Notes: generated by a model from the sequence alone, not told the origin. A DNA stretch of 64,000 nt from Pseudomonas lalucatii (GCF_018398425.1 NZ_JADPMV010000001.1:1736001-1800000); one strand, 5' to 3'; shown: positions 39,701-51,139, counted from the stretch's first letter. Numbers and translations: made by a program.

Positions 39701-40463
39701 GCCCGCTCCCACACACCGCGCAGGCCGGATCGCGCTTGACCCGCAGCTCGCGAAAGCGCGAGCCCAGGGCATCGACCAGCAGCAGGCGACCGATCAGCGG
39801 CTCGCCGAAGCCGGCCAGCAGCTTCAGCGCCTCCAGTGCCTGCAGGCTGCCGACCAGGCCCACCAGCGGACCGACCACCCCGGCCTCGCTGCAGGTCAGC
39901 TCGGCTTCGCTGCCATGACCGTACAGGCAGTGGTAGCAGGGACTGTCGTCACGCCGCGGGTCGAACACCGACAGCTGGCCTTCCAGGCGGATCGCCGCAC
40001 CGCTGACCAGCGGCTTGCCCGCGGCGACGCAGGCGGCATTGACCGCCTCGCGGGTGGCGAAGTTGTCGCAGCAATCGAGCACCAGGTCCACCGCCGTCAC
40101 CGCCGCGCCCAGGCTGTCGGCGTCCAGGGGCGAGCGGTGGGCCTGCAGGCGTACCTGCGGGTTGAGCGCCGCCAGCCGCGCCATGGCCGAGTCCACCTTG
40201 CTCTGGCCGATGCCCAGGCTGTCATGGACGATCTGCCGCTGCAGGTTGGTCAGGTCGACCCTGTCGAAGTCAGCCAGATGCAGCTCGCCGATCCCGGCCG
40301 CCGCCAGGTACAGCGCCACGGGCGAGCCGAGGCCGCCGAGGCCGACGATCAGCACCCGGCTGTGCTTGAGGCGCAGCTGGCCGTCGACATCGATCTGTTG
40401 CAACAGGATCTGCCGGCTGTAGCGCAGCAATTCCTCGTCATTCAGCATGTTCTGCTCACTCAT
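39690..40463 (-). CDS. moeB: Molybdopterin-synthase adenylyltransferase / ThiF-family
   Basis: A 257-residue E1-like enzyme that adenylates the C terminus of MoaD. Nucleotide motif [29 protein letters not shown], zinc ligands CYHCLYG and CAVCG. Overlaps prmC by 8 bases. In some pseudomonads this gene also serves thiamine or thio-transfer; sequence alone does not decide. Confidence 0.92.
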   Translation of the reverse strand: MSEQNMLNDEELLRYSRQILLQQIDVDGQLRLKHSRVLIVGLGGLGSPVALYLAAAGIGELHLADFDRVDLTNLQRQIVHDSLGIGQSKVDSAMARLAALNPQVRLQAHRSPLDADSLGAAVTAVDLVLDCCDNFATREAVNAACVAAGKPLVSGAAIRLEGQLSVFDPRRDDSPCYHCLYGHGSEAELTCSEAGVVGPLVGLVGSLQALEALKLLAGFGEPLIGRLLLVDALGSRFRELRVKRDPACAVCGSGRGE

Positions 40464-41289
40464 GGTCGAATCGTCCCAGACTGATGCGTTCGTGGCCGCC
40501 CAGGTCGCGGCGGCTGTGCACTTCGGCGAAACCGCGTGCCGCCAACAGGCGGCGTACCGCCGCGGCCTGCTCGAAACCGTGCTCGAGCAGCAGCCAGCCG
40601 CCGGGCTGCAAGTGATCCGGCGCCTGCTCGACTATCCGGCGGATATCGTCCAGGCCGTCGGCGCCGGCAACCAGGGCACTGACCGGTTCGAAGCGCAGGT
40701 CGCCTTCGCCCAGGTGACGGTCGTCGGCGGCGATATAGGGCGGATTGCTGACGATCAGCCCGTAGCGGCGAGCGCCCAGGGCATCGAACCAGTGGCTCTG
40801 GAGAAACTCGGCATTGGCCAGCTGCAGCCGCGCGCGATTGCGTTCGGCCAGGGCCACCGCCTCGGCCACCCGGTCCACCCCGGTGAGCCGCCAGGCCGCT
40901 CGCTCGCTGGCCAGGGCCAGGGCGATGGCCCCCGTGCCGGTGCCCAGGTCGAGCACCGCCGCCGGAGTGGCCGGCAGCAGCTCGAGGGCGGTCTCCACCA
41001 GCAGTTCGGTGTCCGGGCGGGGAATCAGGGTATGCGGTGCCACCTCCAGCTCCAGGCTCCAGAAGCCTTGCTGGCCGAGGATATAGGCCACCGGCTCGCC
41101 GGCCCGGCGGCGGGCCAGGTCGGCGTCGAAGCGGGCGACCTGGGCGGCCTCCAGCTCGCGCTCCGGCCAGGTGTGCAGGTAGCTGCGCGACTTGCCCAGG
41201 ATATGGGCCAGCAGCAGCTCGGCATCCAGCCGCGGCGTCGGCGAGTCCGGCAGTTCGGCGTGGCTCAGTAGGGATTCGATGCTGGCCAT
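40456..41289 (-). CDS. prmC: Release factor glutamine N5-methyltransferase
   Basis: A 277-residue SAM-dependent methyltransferase acting on the GGQ glutamine of release factors. The ATG at 41289 (MASIESLL) is preferred; an upstream start would run into the intergenic repeat. SAM motif VLDLGTGTGAIALALA and catalytic NPPY in IVSNPPYIAA. Follows its substrate gene prfA on the same strand. Confidence 0.94.
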   Translation of the reverse strand: MASIESLLSHAELPDSPTPRLDAELLLAHILGKSRSYLHTWPERELEAAQVARFDADLARRRAGEPVAYILGQQGFWSLELEVAPHTLIPRPDTELLVETALELLPATPAAVLDLGTGTGAIALALASERAAWRLTGVDRVAEAVALAERNRARLQLANAEFLQSHWFDALGARRYGLIVSNPPYIAADDRHLGEGDLRFEPVSALVAGADGLDDIRRIVEQAPDHLQPGGWLLLEHGFEQAAAVRRLLAARGFAEVHSRRDLGGHERISLGRFDHE

Positions 41290-41298
41290 ATTCCTCTC

Positions 41299-41399
41299 GT
41301 AGGGTGGATCGCGTTTTATCGATCCACCGCGCAGGCTTCTGGTGGATGAAAAAGGCGTCATCCACCCTAGGTGTTACGGGTGCGTACGGCGCACCCTAC
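41299..41399. repeat. Compound GTAGGGTGGAT / GTAGGGTGCG inverted-repeat element
   Basis: Begins GTAGGGTGGATCG, includes ATCCACC and TCATCCACCCTAG arms, and ends with a second unit GGGTGCGTACGGCGCACCCTAC. The last unit resembles the element at 12352-12419. Fills the prfA-prmC gap. Confidence 0.65.
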
Positions 41400-41436
41400 A
41401 TGGCGTGCCGCAGGCTGCGCATGCGCACCACAGGAC

Positions 41437-42519
41437 TCAATCGCCCAGGGCGGCCAGCTGGTCGGCCTGGTACTCGGCCAGCAGCGGCTCGATCACCGCC
41501 TCGACGCCGCCGGACATCACCTCCGCCAGGGCATACAGGGTCAGGTTGATGCGGTGGTCGGTGACCCGGCCCTGGGGGAAGTTGTAGGTGCGGATGCGCT
41601 CGGAGCGGTCGCCGGAGCCGACCAGCAGCTTGCGCGTGTCGGAAATCTCCTTGTGCGCCGCCGCCTCCTGCTGGTCCTTGAGCTTGGCCGCCAGCCAGGC
41701 CATGGCCTTGGCGCGGTTCTTGTGCTGCGAGCGCTCTTCCTGGCATTCGACCACGATGCCGGTGGGGATGTGGGTGATGCGGATCGCCGAGTCGGTGGTG
41801 TTGACGTGCTGGCCGCCGGCGCCGGAGCTGCGGTAGGTGTCGACCCGCAGGTCGGCCGGATTGATCTCGATGGTCGCCTGCTCGTCCGGCTCCGGCAGCA
41901 CCGCCACGGTGCAGGCGGAGGTGTGGATGCGGCCCTGGGACTCGGTCTCCGGCACGCGCTGCACGCGGTGGGCGCCGGACTCGAACTTGAGCTTGGCGTA
42001 GACGTTGTCGCCCTCGACCCGGGCGATCACCTCCTTGAAACCGCCATGCTCGCCTTCGTTGGCCGACAGCACTTCGACCCGCCAGCCCTGCTTCTCGGCA
42101 TAGCGCGAGTACATGCGGAACAGGTCACCGGAGAAGATCGCCGCCTCGTCGCCGCCGGTGCCGGCGCGCACCTCCAGGTAGACGTTGCGCCCGTCGTTGG
42201 GGTCCTTGGGCAACAGCATGCGCTGCAGGCGGTCCTCCAGCTCGGTCAGCTGGACCTTGGCCGCGGCCACTTCCTCCTCGGCCATCTCGCGCAGGTCCGG
42301 GTCGCTGTCCTTGAGCAGCGCCTGGGCGCCCTCGAGGTCGCCCTGCACCTTGCGGAACTGGCGAAACGCCAGGATCACCGGCTCGATCTCGGCGTACTCC
42401 TTGGAATAGGCGCGGAACTGGCTCTGCTTGCTTATGACCTCGGCATCGCCGAGCAGCGCGGTCAGTTCTTCGAATCGATCCTGCAGCAGATCGAGTTTGT
42501 TGATCAACGAAGCTTTCAT
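41437..42519 (-). CDS. prfA: Peptide chain release factor 1
   Basis: A 360-residue class-I release factor reading UAA/UAG. Catalytic GGQ in [15 protein letters not shown]; the expected full length and start [20 protein letters not shown]. Its ATG overlaps the hemA stop by one base (TGATG), a coupling conserved in proteobacteria. Confidence 0.97.
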   Translation of the reverse strand: MKASLINKLDLLQDRFEELTALLGDAEVISKQSQFRAYSKEYAEIEPVILAFRQFRKVQGDLEGAQALLKDSDPDLREMAEEEVAAAKVQLTELEDRLQRMLLPKDPNDGRNVYLEVRAGTGGDEAAIFSGDLFRMYSRYAEKQGWRVEVLSANEGEHGGFKEVIARVEGDNVYAKLKFESGAHRVQRVPETESQGRIHTSACTVAVLPEPDEQATIEINPADLRVDTYRSSGAGGQHVNTTDSAIRITHIPTGIVVECQEERSQHKNRAKAMAWLAAKLKDQQEAAAHKEISDTRKLLVGSGDRSERIRTYNFPQGRVTDHRINLTLYALAEVMSGGVEAVIEPLLAEYQADQLAALGD

Positions 42520-43796
42520 CACAGGCCTTTGTCGGACGGCACGCCCTCGTCGAGGGCAAAGAGTTCCTGGGCCACGGCCAGCGCATCGACGCGGCCGTCG
42601 GCGGAGAGTTTCTTCAGCTGCACGCTGGGCGCATGCAGCAACTTGTTGGTCAGACCGCGGGCCAGCTGGGCCAGCACCTCCTCGGCCGAGGCGCCCTTGC
42701 CGAGCAGACGCTGGGCCTTGGCCAGCTCCTCGTCGCGCAGGCGCTCGGCCTGCTGGCGGTAGGCCTTGAGCACGTCCACCGCGGCCAGCTCGCGCAGGCG
42801 CAACATGAAGTCCTCGGCGCCGACGCTGACCAGCTCCTCGGCGGCCTGGGCGGCACCCTGGCGGCTCTTGAGGTTTTCCGCGATGACCTCGTGCAGGTCG
42901 TCGACGGTATAGAGGTAGACGTCGTCCAGCTTGCCGACCTGGGGTTCGATATCCCGCGGCACGGCGATGTCGACCATGAAGATCGGCTTGTGCTTGCGCC
43001 GCTTCAGCGCGCTTTCCACCGCGCCCTTGCCGAGGATCGGCAGCTGGCTGGCGGTGGAGCTGATGACGATGTCGCTGCTGACCAGTTCCTGGGGGATGTC
43101 CGAGAGCAGCACCGCATGGGCGCCGAACTGCTCGGCCAGGCTGCTGGCGCGCTCCAGGGTGCGGTTGGCCACGACGATGCGCTTGACGCCCTGCTCGTAC
43201 AGGTGGCGGGCGACCAGGGTGATGGTCTCGCCGGCGCCGATCAGCAGGGCCTGGCTGTCGTGCAGGTCGCTGAATATCTGCCTGGCCAGGCTGACCGCGG
43301 CGAACGCCACCGATACCGGGTTCTCGCCGATGGCGGTGTCGGTACGCACCGTCTTGGCCGTGCTGAAGGTGGCCTGGAACAGCCGGCCGAGCAGCGGCCC
43401 CAGGGTCCCCGCCTCGCGGGCCACGGCATAGGCCGACTTCATCTGGCCGAGGATCTGCGGTTCGCCCAGGACCATGGAGTCCAGGCCCGAGGCCACGCGC
43501 ATCATGTGGCGTACCGCGGCGTCGTCCTGATGCACATAGGCGCAGGCGCGCAACTCGTCGAGACTGAGCCGGTGGTAGTCGGCCAGCCAGGCCAGCACCG
43601 CATCGGCCGTCAGGTCGTCCTGCTCGAGGTACAGCTCGCTGCGGTTGCAGGTCGAGAGAATCGCCGCCTCGCGGCTGGCGGTGCGCAGGCACAGCTGCTG
43701 CAACGCTTCAACCAACTGCTCCGGGGTGAAGGCCACGCGTTCGCGGACGGCCACCGAGGCGGTTTTGTGGTTGATGCCGAGGGCGATGAAGGCCAT
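42519..43796 (-). CDS. hemA: Glutamyl-tRNA reductase
   Basis: A 425-residue enzyme making glutamate-1-semialdehyde, the committed step of haem synthesis. Catalytic cysteine in [16 protein letters not shown] motif [16 protein letters not shown], and a C-terminal dimerisation helix. First gene of hemA-prfA-prmC-moeB-murI; divergent from the TPR lipoprotein across 170 bases, where both promoters should lie. Confidence 0.97.
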   Translation of the reverse strand: MAFIALGINHKTASVAVRERVAFTPEQLVEALQQLCLRTASREAAILSTCNRSELYLEQDDLTADAVLAWLADYHRLSLDELRACAYVHQDDAAVRHMMRVASGLDSMVLGEPQILGQMKSAYAVAREAGTLGPLLGRLFQATFSTAKTVRTDTAIGENPVSVAFAAVSLARQIFSDLHDSQALLIGAGETITLVARHLYEQGVKRIVVANRTLERASSLAEQFGAHAVLLSDIPQELVSSDIVISSTASQLPILGKGAVESALKRRKHKPIFMVDIAVPRDIEPQVGKLDDVYLYTVDDLHEVIAENLKSRQGAAQAAEELVSVGAEDFMLRLRELAAVDVLKAYRQQAERLRDEELAKAQRLLGKGASAEEVLAQLARGLTNKLLHAPSVQLKKLSADGRVDALAVAQELFALDEGVPSDKGL

Positions 43797-43966
43797 GCAA
43801 GGTCGCTGCTAGAGAGGGAAGCGCGCAATTGTCCTACTTCGCCGGAGCGAGAACAACCACCCGCCCTCGCCATGCCCCGCCCTGGCCGCCGACACGCCGG
43901 CCCCATGGGCTTGCCCAACGGCTTGTGTCATGATGCCCCGACCGCAGGTCAGTCGTCTTTGCCCCT

Positions 43967-45697
43967 ATGAAAAGCTCCTTCGCGTTACTGACCGCCCTGG
44001 CGTTGCTGGGCGGTTGCCAAGTGCTCAGCCCATCCGTCCCGGATGGCTCGCCGCCCGTGGAGGACAGCTCTCCGCCTGCGCAGGCGCAGCAGCCCAAGAC
44101 CTACGCCTCGTTCACCCAGGAAACCCTGTACGCCCTGCTCACCGCCGAACTGGCCGGACAGCGCAATCGCTTCGACATCGCCCTGGGCAACTACGTGCAG
44201 CAGGCCAACGCGACCCAGGACCCCGGGGTCGCCGAGCGCGGTTTCCGCATCGCCGAGTACCTCGGTGCCGAACAGGCGGCCCTGGATACCGCACTGATCT
44301 GGGCGACCAACGCCCCGGACAGCCTCGACGCCCAGCGCGCCGCCGCCGTGCAGCTGGCCCGCGCCGGGCGCTACGACGAATCCATGAGCCACATGGAAAC
44401 CGTCCTGCTGCACCAGGGTGACACCCACTTCGATTTCCTCGCCCTGTCCGCCGCGGAAACCGACCCGGACACCCGCGCCGGCCTGCTGCAGAGCTTCGAC
44501 CGCCTGCTGGAGAAGCACCCGCACAACGGCCAGCTGCTGTTCGGCAAGGCCCTGCTGCTGCAACAGGACGAGCGCCCCGAGGAGGCCCTCGAGCTGCTCG
44601 AGACCCGGACGAGCAAGCTCGACGACGTGGCGCCGCTGCTGCTGCAGGCGCGCCTGCTGCAACAGCTCGAGCGTGGCGAGGAGGCCATGCCCCTGCTGGC
44701 GCAGGGACTCGAGCGCCACCCCGAAGACAAGCGCCTGCGCCTGACCTACGCGCGCCTGCTGGTCCAGCAGGACCGCCTGGACGACGCCAAGGGCGAGTTC
44801 GCCACCCTGCTGCAACGCTTCCCCAACGACGACGACCTGCGTTTCTCCCTGGCCCTGGTCTGCCTGGAGGCCGAGGCCTGGCGCGAGGCCATCGTCTACC
44901 TGGAGGAGCTGGTCGAGCGCGGCAGTCATGTCGATGCCGCGCACTACAACCTGGCCCGCGCCTATGAAGCGCTCGAGGAACCGGAAAGCGCACTGATCGA
45001 ATACGCCCTGGTCGGCCCAGGCAACGACTACCTGCCGGCCCAGGCCCGCCAGACCGAACTGCTGCTGGCCAGCCAGCGCGGCGCCGAGGCCTCGACGCGC
45101 CTGCGCGAGGCCCGCGAGGCCCAGCCCGACTATGCCATCCAGCTCTACCTGATCGAGTCCGAAGCCCTGGCCAAGCAGGAGCGCCACGAAACCGCCTGGT
45201 CCCTGATCGAGCAGGCCCTGGAGCAGTTCCCGGACGACCTCAACCTGCTCTATACCCGCGCCATGCTGGCCGAGAAGCGCGACGACCTGGGCCAGCTGGA
45301 GCAGGACCTGCGCTTCATTCTCGAACGCGAGCCGGACAACGCCATGGCCCTCAACGCCCTCGGCTACACCCTGGCCGACCGTACCACCCGCTACGCCGAG
45401 GCCAAGGCACTGATCGAGCAGGCACACCAGATCGACCCGGACGACCCGGCCATTCTCGACAGCCTGGGCTGGGTCAACTACCGCCTGGGCAACCTGGACG
45501 AGGCCGAACGCCTGCTCCGCCAGGCCCTGCAACGCTTCCCCGATCACGAAGTCGCCGCCCACCTGGGCGAGGTGCTCTGGGCCCGCGGCAAGCAGCGCGA
45601 GGCCCGCAGGGTCTGGGCCGGCGCCCTCAAGGAACAACCCGATAGCGCCATCCTGCGCAGCACCCTGCTGCGCCTGACCGGCTCCGAGACCCTATGA
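43967..45697 (+). CDS. Tetratricopeptide-repeat lipoprotein
   Basis: A 576-residue protein with a lipoprotein signal (lipobox LLGGC, Cys17) and at least nine TPR-like units (for example [20 protein letters not shown]). Probably tethered to the outer membrane as a scaffold. It overlaps lolB (ATGA), the outer-membrane lipoprotein receptor, so a link to envelope assembly is likely; exact role unknown. Confidence 0.85.
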   Translation: MKSSFALLTALALLGGCQVLSPSVPDGSPPVEDSSPPAQAQQPKTYASFTQETLYALLTAELAGQRNRFDIALGNYVQQANATQDPGVAERGFRIAEYLGAEQAALDTALIWATNAPDSLDAQRAAAVQLARAGRYDESMSHMETVLLHQGDTHFDFLALSAAETDPDTRAGLLQSFDRLLEKHPHNGQLLFGKALLLQQDERPEEALELLETRTSKLDDVAPLLLQARLLQQLERGEEAMPLLAQGLERHPEDKRLRLTYARLLVQQDRLDDAKGEFATLLQRFPNDDDLRFSLALVCLEAEAWREAIVYLEELVERGSHVDAAHYNLARAYEALEEPESALIEYALVGPGNDYLPAQARQTELLLASQRGAEASTRLREAREAQPDYAIQLYLIESEALAKQERHETAWSLIEQALEQFPDDLNLLYTRAMLAEKRDDLGQLEQDLRFILEREPDNAMALNALGYTLADRTTRYAEAKALIEQAHQIDPDDPAILDSLGWVNYRLGNLDEAERLLRQALQRFPDHEVAAHLGEVLWARGKQREARRVWAGALKEQPDSAILRSTLLRLTGSETL

Positions 45698-46314
45698 CAT
45701 TCGTCCGCCCCCTCATTCTCTTCGGCTTGCTCGCCCTGCTCGCCGGCTGTGCCGGCCTGACCTCCCGCGAAGCGCTGGAAGGCTCCGGCGACCCCGCCCG
45801 CTGGCAGGCCCATAAACAGCAGGTCGCCGCCCTCGACGCCTGGCAGATCAACGGCAAGGTCGGCATCCGCGCGCCCCGCGACTCGGGCAGCGGCACGCTG
45901 TTCTGGCTGCAGCGCCAGGACTACTACGACATCCGCCTGTCCGGTCCACTGGGCCGCGGCGCTGCCCGCCTGACCGGGCGGCCCGGGGCCATCCTCCTGG
46001 AGGTGGCCAATCAGGGCCGCTACCAGGCCGCCTCGCCGGAGGCCCTGCTGCAGCAGCAACTGGGGCTGAACCTGCCGGTATCCCATCTACTCTGGTGGAT
46101 CCGCGGCCTGCCGTCGCCCGCCAGCAAGAGCCGCCTGACCCTGGATGGCGACAGCCGCCTGGCCCAGTTGAAGCAGGACGGCTGGCGTGTCGACTACCAG
46201 CGCTATGCGCAGCAGAACGGCTATTGGCTGCCCGAGCGCATCAGGCTCGACGGCCACGACCTGCAGGTGACCCTGGTGATCAAGGACTGGCAGCCGCGCC
46301 AGCTCGGCCAATGA
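45694..46314 (+). CDS. lolB: Outer-membrane lipoprotein receptor LolB
   Basis: A 206-residue lipoprotein (lipobox LLAGC) that accepts lipoproteins from LolA and inserts them into the outer membrane. Core features are [20 protein letters not shown] and the [18 protein letters not shown] segment. Overlaps both neighbours by 4 bases in the order TPR-lolB-ispE. Confidence 0.93.
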   Translation: MTFVRPLILFGLLALLAGCAGLTSREALEGSGDPARWQAHKQQVAALDAWQINGKVGIRAPRDSGSGTLFWLQRQDYYDIRLSGPLGRGAARLTGRPGAILLEVANQGRYQAASPEALLQQQLGLNLPVSHLLWWIRGLPSPASKSRLTLDGDSRLAQLKQDGWRVDYQRYAQQNGYWLPERIRLDGHDLQVTLVIKDWQPRQLGQ

Positions 46315-47186
46315 CACCGCCGGCCATTCCCGCCGCCGCCCAGCTGATCCTGCCGGCGCCGGCCAAGCTCAACCTGATGCTGCACATCCTCGGCCGCCGC
46401 GCCGACGGCTACCACGAGCTGCAGACCCTGTTCCAATTCCTCGACCACGGCGACCAGCTGGGTTTCGCCCTGCGCGAGGACGGCCAGATCCGCCTGCACA
46501 GCCAGATCGCCGGCGTGGCCCACGACAGCAACCTGATCGTGCGCGCCGCCCGCCGCCTGCAGCAGGACGCAGGCTGCCCGCTGGGCGCCGACATCTGGCT
46601 GGACAAGCGCCTGCCCATGGGCGGCGGCATCGGCGGCGGCAGCTCGGACGCCGCTACCACCCTGCTCGGCCTCGATCACCTCTGGCAGCTGGGCTGGGGC
46701 GAAGAGCGCCTGGCCGCACTGGGCCTGGGCCTGGGCGCCGACGTGCCGGTGTTCGTGCGCGGCCGGGCGGCGTTCGCCGAAGGCGTCGGCGAGCGACTCA
46801 CCCCGATCGAACTCGCCGAGCCCTGGTTCCTCGTGGCCATTCCGCAAGTGCTTGTCAGCACAGCGGAAGTTTTCTCCGACCCCGAGTTGACACGGGATAC
46901 GCCGCCCATTAAAGTTCGCAGCCTTCTTGAGGGGGGTGGTCGTAACGACTGCCAGCCGGTTGTCCAGAAGCGTTATCCAGAGGTTCGTAACGCTCTGATC
47001 TTGTTGAACAAATTTGTTCCTGCAAGATTGACCGGCACTGGAGCTTGTGTGTTTGGGAGCTTCCCAAACAGGGTCGATGCTGATAAAGTCGCCCGCCAAC
47101 TTCCAGCCGCTTTGCCGAGTTTTGTCGCCCAGGGTCGCAACGTCTCGATGTTGCACCGCAAGCTCGCAACTCTGGCCAAGAAGTGA
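46311..47186 (+). CDS. ispE: 4-Diphosphocytidyl-2-C-methyl-D-erythritol kinase
   Basis: A 291-residue GHMP kinase of the MEP isoprenoid pathway. [20 protein letters not shown] at residues 16-35 and the ATP loop [14 protein letters not shown] are diagnostic. From about 46850 to the stop the gene uses many AT-ending codons (GTT, CGT, CTT, TTG) unlike its first two thirds, although the protein ([11 protein letters not shown]) is normal. Followed by two tRNA-Gln genes. Confidence 0.95.
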   Translation: MTPPAIPAAAQLILPAPAKLNLMLHILGRRADGYHELQTLFQFLDHGDQLGFALREDGQIRLHSQIAGVAHDSNLIVRAARRLQQDAGCPLGADIWLDKRLPMGGGIGGGSSDAATTLLGLDHLWQLGWGEERLAALGLGLGADVPVFVRGRAAFAEGVGERLTPIELAEPWFLVAIPQVLVSTAEVFSDPELTRDTPPIKVRSLLEGGGRNDCQPVVQKRYPEVRNALILLNKFVPARLTGTGACVFGSFPNRVDADKVARQLPAALPSFVAQGRNVSMLHRKLATLAKK

Positions 47187-47208
47187 ATGCGTAAGAGTGA
47201 GTTGTACT

Positions 47209-47283
47209 AGGGGCGTCGCCAAGCGGTAAGGCACCAGGTTTTGATCCTGGCATGCGTTGGTTCGAATCCAGCCGCCCCTGCCA
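47209..47283 (+). tRNA. tRNA-Gln (anticodon TTG)
   Basis: 75 bases with acceptor arms AGGGGCG / CGCCCCT, anticodon TTG at 47241-47243 in stem CCAGG/CCTGG, T-loop GGTTCGAATCC, and encoded CCA. Identical to the copy at 47338. Confidence 0.97.
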
Positions 47284-47337
47284 TCAACGCCACAGGCGTT
47301 ATGAGTACAGCTGACAGCATTGGGTTACACACGATAC

Positions 47338-47412
47338 AGGGGCGTCGCCAAGCGGTAAGGCACCAGGTTTTGATCCTGGCATGCGTTGGTTCGAATCCAG
47401 CCGCCCCTGCCA
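47338..47412 (+). tRNA. tRNA-Gln (anticodon TTG), second copy
   Basis: 75 bases identical to 47209-47283, with encoded CCA ending at 47412, separated by a 54-base spacer. Probably cotranscribed with the first copy and upstream of prs. Confidence 0.97.
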
Positions 47413-47457
47413 TTTCTATACTCATCCAGGTATACCCTCAGCCGGCAGGTACTGCGC

Positions 47458-48399
47458 GTGTCCAAGATGATGGTCTTTACGGGGAACGCTAACCCCGATC
47501 TGGCGCGACGTATTGTTCGTCAGCTGCACATCCCCCTCGGCGATGCCTCTGTCGGTAAGTTCTCCGACGGCGAAATCAGCATTGAAATCAACGAAAACGT
47601 CCGCGGTAAAGACGTCTTCCTGATCCAGCCGACGTGCGCGCCAACCAACGACAACCTGATGGAACTGGTGGTGATGGCCGATGCCTTCCGCCGCTCCTCG
47701 GCCACCCGAATCACCGCTGTCATCCCCTACTTCGGCTATGCCCGCCAGGATCGCCGTCCGCGCTCCGCCCGCGTGGCAATCAGCGCCAAGGTCGTGGCCG
47801 ACATGCTCACCGTGGTAGGCATCGACCGGGTTCTCACCGTCGACCTGCACGCCGACCAGATCCAGGGCTTCTTCGATATCCCGGTAGACAACATCTACGG
47901 CTCCCCGGTACTGGTGGACGATATCGAAGACCAGCGCTTCGACAACCTGATGATCGTCTCCCCGGACATCGGCGGCGTGGTGCGCGCGCGCGCCGTGGCC
48001 AAGTCCCTGGGCGTTGACCTGGCGATCATCGACAAGCGTCGCGAGAAGGCCAACCACTCCGAGGTGATGCACATCATCGGCGACGTGGAAGGCCGCACCT
48101 GCATCCTGGTCGACGACATGGTCGACACCGCCGGCACCCTGTGCCACGCGGCCAAGGCGCTGAAGGAACACGGTGCCGCCAAGGTGTTCGCCTATGCCAC
48201 GCACCCGGTGCTGTCCGGTCGCGCCATCGAGAACATCGAAAATTCCGTGCTGGACGAGCTGGTGGTGACCAACACCATCCCGCTGTCCGCCGCCGCGCAA
48301 TCCTGCTCGCGCATTCGCCAGCTGGATATCGCCCCGGTAGTCGCTGAGGCGGTCCGCCGCATCAGCAATGAAGAATCGATCAGCGCGATGTTCCGCTAA
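47458..48399 (+). CDS. prs: Ribose-phosphate pyrophosphokinase
   Basis: A 313-residue PRPP synthetase. The GTG at 47458 is chosen because the product then starts [20 protein letters not shown], as in other pseudomonads. Motifs: [16 protein letters not shown] (ATP), [11 protein letters not shown] (metal), and the PRPP loop [14 protein letters not shown]. Ends at a strong terminator. Confidence 0.97.
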   Translation: MSKMMVFTGNANPDLARRIVRQLHIPLGDASVGKFSDGEISIEINENVRGKDVFLIQPTCAPTNDNLMELVVMADAFRRSSATRITAVIPYFGYARQDRRPRSARVAISAKVVADMLTVVGIDRVLTVDLHADQIQGFFDIPVDNIYGSPVLVDDIEDQRFDNLMIVSPDIGGVVRARAVAKSLGVDLAIIDKRREKANHSEVMHIIGDVEGRTCILVDDMVDTAGTLCHAAKALKEHGAAKVFAYATHPVLSGRAIENIENSVLDELVVTNTIPLSAAAQSCSRIRQLDIAPVVAEAVRRISNEESISAMFR

Positions 48400-48425
48400 C
48401 CCGGACTCGGCTCTGAACGACATGC

Positions 48426-48449
48426 GCCCCGCCTCGAGCGGGGCTTTTT
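48426..48449 (+). terminator. Intrinsic terminator of prs
   Basis: Stem GCCCCGC / GCGGGGC with loop CTCGA and five T residues. Confidence 0.92.
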
Positions 48450-48512
48450 GCCCAACCGTCCGGTCGCTGGTCGCAAGCGTGAAGGACGGTTTGGTTATTT
48501 TGGAGAAATGAA

Positions 48513-49145
48513 ATGACTGAATTTGCCCTGAATGCCGAAGTGCGTTCCGACCTGGGGAAAGGTGCGAGCCGCCGCCTGCGTCGTAACGCCAGCCTGGTTC
48601 CTGCCGTGATCTACGGTGGCGAGAAAGCCCCGCAATCGATCAGCCTGCTGGCCAAGGATTTCGCCAAGCTGCTGGAAAACGAGGCTGCCTTCAGCCACGT
48701 GCTGACCCTGAACGTCGCCGGCAGCAACGAAAGCGTGCTGATCAAGGCCCTGCAGCGTCACCCGGCCAAGGGCTTCGTCCTGCACGCCGACTTCCAGCGC
48801 GTGATCGCCGGCCAGAAGCTGACCGCCCACGTCCCGCTGCACTTCCTCAACGAAGAAACCGCAGTCGGCGTCAAGAAGCAGGGCGGCGAAATCTCCCACA
48901 CCCTGTCGGAAGTGGAAGTTTCCTGTCTGCCGAAGGACCTGCCGGAGTTCATCGAAGTCGACCTGGCCAAGGTTGAACTGGGCCAAGTCGTCCACCTGTC
49001 CGACCTGAGCCTGCCGAAGGGCGTCGAGTTGGTGGCCCTGGCTCACGGCAACGACCTGGCCGTGGCCAACATCCACGCCTCCCGCGTCGTGAAGGAAGAA
49101 GACGAGAGCGAAGGCGAAGCTGAAGGCGAAGGCGCTGCCGAGTAA
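48513..49145 (+). CDS. rplY: 50S ribosomal protein L25 (general stress protein Ctc type)
   Basis: A 210-residue long-form L25/TL5 protein: 5S-rRNA-binding N-terminal domain ([20 protein letters not shown]) plus the CTC C-terminal domain, with an acidic Glu/Gly-rich tail ([13 protein letters not shown]). ATG preceded by TTGGAG. Followed by a terminator. Confidence 0.96.
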   Translation: MTEFALNAEVRSDLGKGASRRLRRNASLVPAVIYGGEKAPQSISLLAKDFAKLLENEAAFSHVLTLNVAGSNESVLIKALQRHPAKGFVLHADFQRVIAGQKLTAHVPLHFLNEETAVGVKKQGGEISHTLSEVEVSCLPKDLPEFIEVDLAKVELGQVVHLSDLSLPKGVELVALAHGNDLAVANIHASRVVKEEDESEGEAEGEGAAE

Positions 49146-49164
49146 CCCTCGCACCGCCGAAAAC

Positions 49165-49196
49165 AGCCCGCCCACCTCGGTGGTCGGGCTATTTTC
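49165..49196 (+). terminator. Intrinsic terminator of rplY
   Basis: Nested stem AGCCCG/CGGGCT with inner CCACC/GGTGG, followed by ATTTTC. Confidence 0.8.
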
Positions 49197-49213
49197 ACAA
49201 AAGGGCTCCTGAC

Positions 49214-49798
49214 ATGACTGCCGTACAACTGATCGTTGGCCTGGGTAATCCCGGCCCCGAATACGACCAGACCCGGCACAATGCAGGGGCCCTTTTCGTT
49301 GAGCGCCTGGCCAGCAGCCAGGGCGTCAACCTGAGCGTCGATCGCAAATATTTCGGCCTGGTGGGCAAGTTCAGTCACCAGGGCCGCGACGTTCGCCTGC
49401 TGATCCCCACCACCTACATGAACCGCAGCGGCCAGGCCGTGGCGGCACTGGCGAAGTTCTTCCGCATCGCGCCGGAAGCGATTCTGGTGGCTCACGACGA
49501 ACTCGACATGCCCCCCGGCGTCGCCAAACTCAAACTGGGTGGCGGACACGGCGGGCACAACGGGCTGCGCGACATCATCGCCCAGCTCGGCAATCAGAAT
49601 AACTTCTACCGCCTGCGGCTCGGCATCGGCCACCCGGGGCACAGCAGCATGGTCTCCGGCTACGTGCTCGGCCGCGCCCCGCGCAGCGAGCAGGAGCTGC
49701 TCGATACCAGCATCGATTTCGCCCTCGGCGTGCTGCCGCAAATGCTCGCCGGCGACTGGTCCAAGGCGATGCAACAGCTGCACAGCCAGAAAGCCTGA
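49214..49798 (+). CDS. pth: Peptidyl-tRNA hydrolase
   Basis: A 194-residue enzyme that recycles peptidyl-t[23 protein letters not shown] holds the catalytic histidine; [10 protein letters not shown] and [12 protein letters not shown] are also diagnostic. Followed 38 bases later by ychF, the usual order. Confidence 0.97.
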   Translation: MTAVQLIVGLGNPGPEYDQTRHNAGALFVERLASSQGVNLSVDRKYFGLVGKFSHQGRDVRLLIPTTYMNRSGQAVAALAKFFRIAPEAILVAHDELDMPPGVAKLKLGGGHGGHNGLRDIIAQLGNQNNFYRLRLGIGHPGHSSMVSGYVLGRAPRSEQELLDTSIDFALGVLPQMLAGDWSKAMQQLHSQKA

Positions 49799-49836
49799 CC
49801 CCTCTCCACCGACTTCACCTCCGCGAGGAACACACC

Positions 49837-50937
49837 ATGGGATTCAACTGCGGCATCGTCGGCCTGCCCAACGTCGGCAAGTCCACCCTGTTCAATGCCC
49901 TGACCAAAGCCGGGATCAGCGCGGAGAACTTCCCCTTCTGCACCATCGAGCCGAACAGCGGCATCGTGCCCATGCCCGACGCCCGCCTGGACGCCCTGGC
50001 GGCCATCGTCAAGCCGGAGCGGGTGATCCCCACCACCATGGAGTTCGTCGACATCGCCGGCCTGGTCGCCGGCGCCTCCAAGGGTGAAGGCCTGGGCAAC
50101 AAGTTCCTCGCCAACATCCGCGAGACCGACGCCATCGCCCACGTGGTGCGCTGCTTCCAGGACGACAACGTGATCCACGTGGCCAACACCGTCGACCCCA
50201 AGCGCGACATCGAGATCATCGAGCTGGAACTGATCTTCGCCGACCTCGACAGCTGCGAGAAGCAGCTGCAGAAGGTCCAGCGCAACGCCAAGGGCGGCGA
50301 CAAGGAAGCCGTGGCGCAGAAGGCGCTGCTGGAGAAGCTGATCCCCCACTTCAGCGAAGGCAAGCCGGCCCGCACCCTGCTCAAGACCCTGGGCGCCGAC
50401 GAGAAGCAGCTGGTCAGGGGCTTCCACCTGCTCACCAGCAAGCCGGTGATGTACATCGCCAACGTCGCCGAGGACGGCTTCGACAACAACCCGCTGCTCG
50501 ACGTGGTCAACGCCATCGCCGCCGAGGAAGGCGCCATCGTCGTCCCTGTGTGCAACAAGATCGAGGCGGAGATCGCCGAACTGGAAGACGGCGAGGAGAA
50601 GGAGATGTTCCTCGAGTCCCTGGGCCTGGAAGAACCCGGGCTCAACCGCGTGATCCGCGCCGGCTACAAGCTGCTCAACCTGCAGACCTACTTCACCGCC
50701 GGGGTCAAGGAAGTGCGCGCCTGGACCGTACGCATCGGCGCCACCGCCCCGCAGGCCGCCGCCGTGATCCACACCGACTTCGAGAAGGGCTTCATCCGCG
50801 CCGAGGTCATCGGCTACGACGACTTCATCCAGTACAAGGGCGAAGCCGGTGCCAAGGAAGCCGGCAAGTGGCGCCTGGAAGGCAAGGAATACATCGTCAA
50901 GGATGGCGACGTCATGCACTTCCGCTTCAACGTCTAA
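49837..50937 (+). CDS. ychF: Redox-regulated ATPase YchF
   Basis: A 366-residue Obg-family P-loop protein with preference for [18 protein letters not shown] (residues 8-22), the switch region [20 protein letters not shown], coiled-coil insert, and a C-terminal TGS domain ([14 protein letters not shown]). Ribosome-associated and linked to oxidative-stress control in E. coli. Confidence 0.97.
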   Translation: MGFNCGIVGLPNVGKSTLFNALTKAGISAENFPFCTIEPNSGIVPMPDARLDALAAIVKPERVIPTTMEFVDIAGLVAGASKGEGLGNKFLANIRETDAIAHVVRCFQDDNVIHVANTVDPKRDIEIIELELIFADLDSCEKQLQKVQRNAKGGDKEAVAQKALLEKLIPHFSEGKPARTLLKTLGADEKQLVRGFHLLTSKPVMYIANVAEDGFDNNPLLDVVNAIAAEEGAIVVPVCNKIEAEIAELEDGEEKEMFLESLGLEEPGLNRVIRAGYKLLNLQTYFTAGVKEVRAWTVRIGATAPQAAAVIHTDFEKGFIRAEVIGYDDFIQYKGEAGAKEAGKWRLEGKEYIVKDGDVMHFRFNV

Positions 50938-51014
50938 GCGCTTGATCGCGCGCATTAATTTCCGCCAAACAGGGTTGACAGCCAGCCCTCGGACGCGAAT
51001 AATGCGCGCCACTC

Positions 51015-51091
51015 GGCTACATAGCTCAGTTGGTTAGAGCGCAGCATTCATAATGCTGATGTCCCAGGTTCAAGTCCCGGTGTAGCCACCA
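51015..51091 (+). tRNA. tRNA-Met (elongator, anticodon CAT)
   Basis: 77 bases, acceptor arms GGCTACA / TGTAGCC, anticodon CAT at 51049-51051, T-loop GGTTCAAGTCC, encoded CCA. The prophage begins immediately after it, so its 3' end is the probable integration target. Confidence 0.97.
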
Positions 51092-51097
51092 TATAAA

Positions 51098-51135
51098 ACA
51101 AAGGGTTAGCTTCGGCTAACCCTTTGTCATTTCTG
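51098..51135 (+). terminator. Intrinsic terminator after tRNA-Met
   Basis: Thirteen-base stem ACAAAGGGTTAGC / GCTAACCCTTTGT closing a TTCG tetraloop, followed by CATTTC. Confidence 0.8.
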
Positions 51136-51139
51136 GGGT

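Noticed and set aside
46221..47234. A 337-codon minus-strand frame across ispE, considered because of the odd base composition of the ispE 3' end
   Set aside because: No domain and no ribosome site; the composition change alone does not support an antisense gene.
47209..47412. A repeat-spacer-repeat unit resembling a minimal CRISPR
   Set aside because: The repeats are complete tRNA-Gln genes; there is no array and no cas gene.
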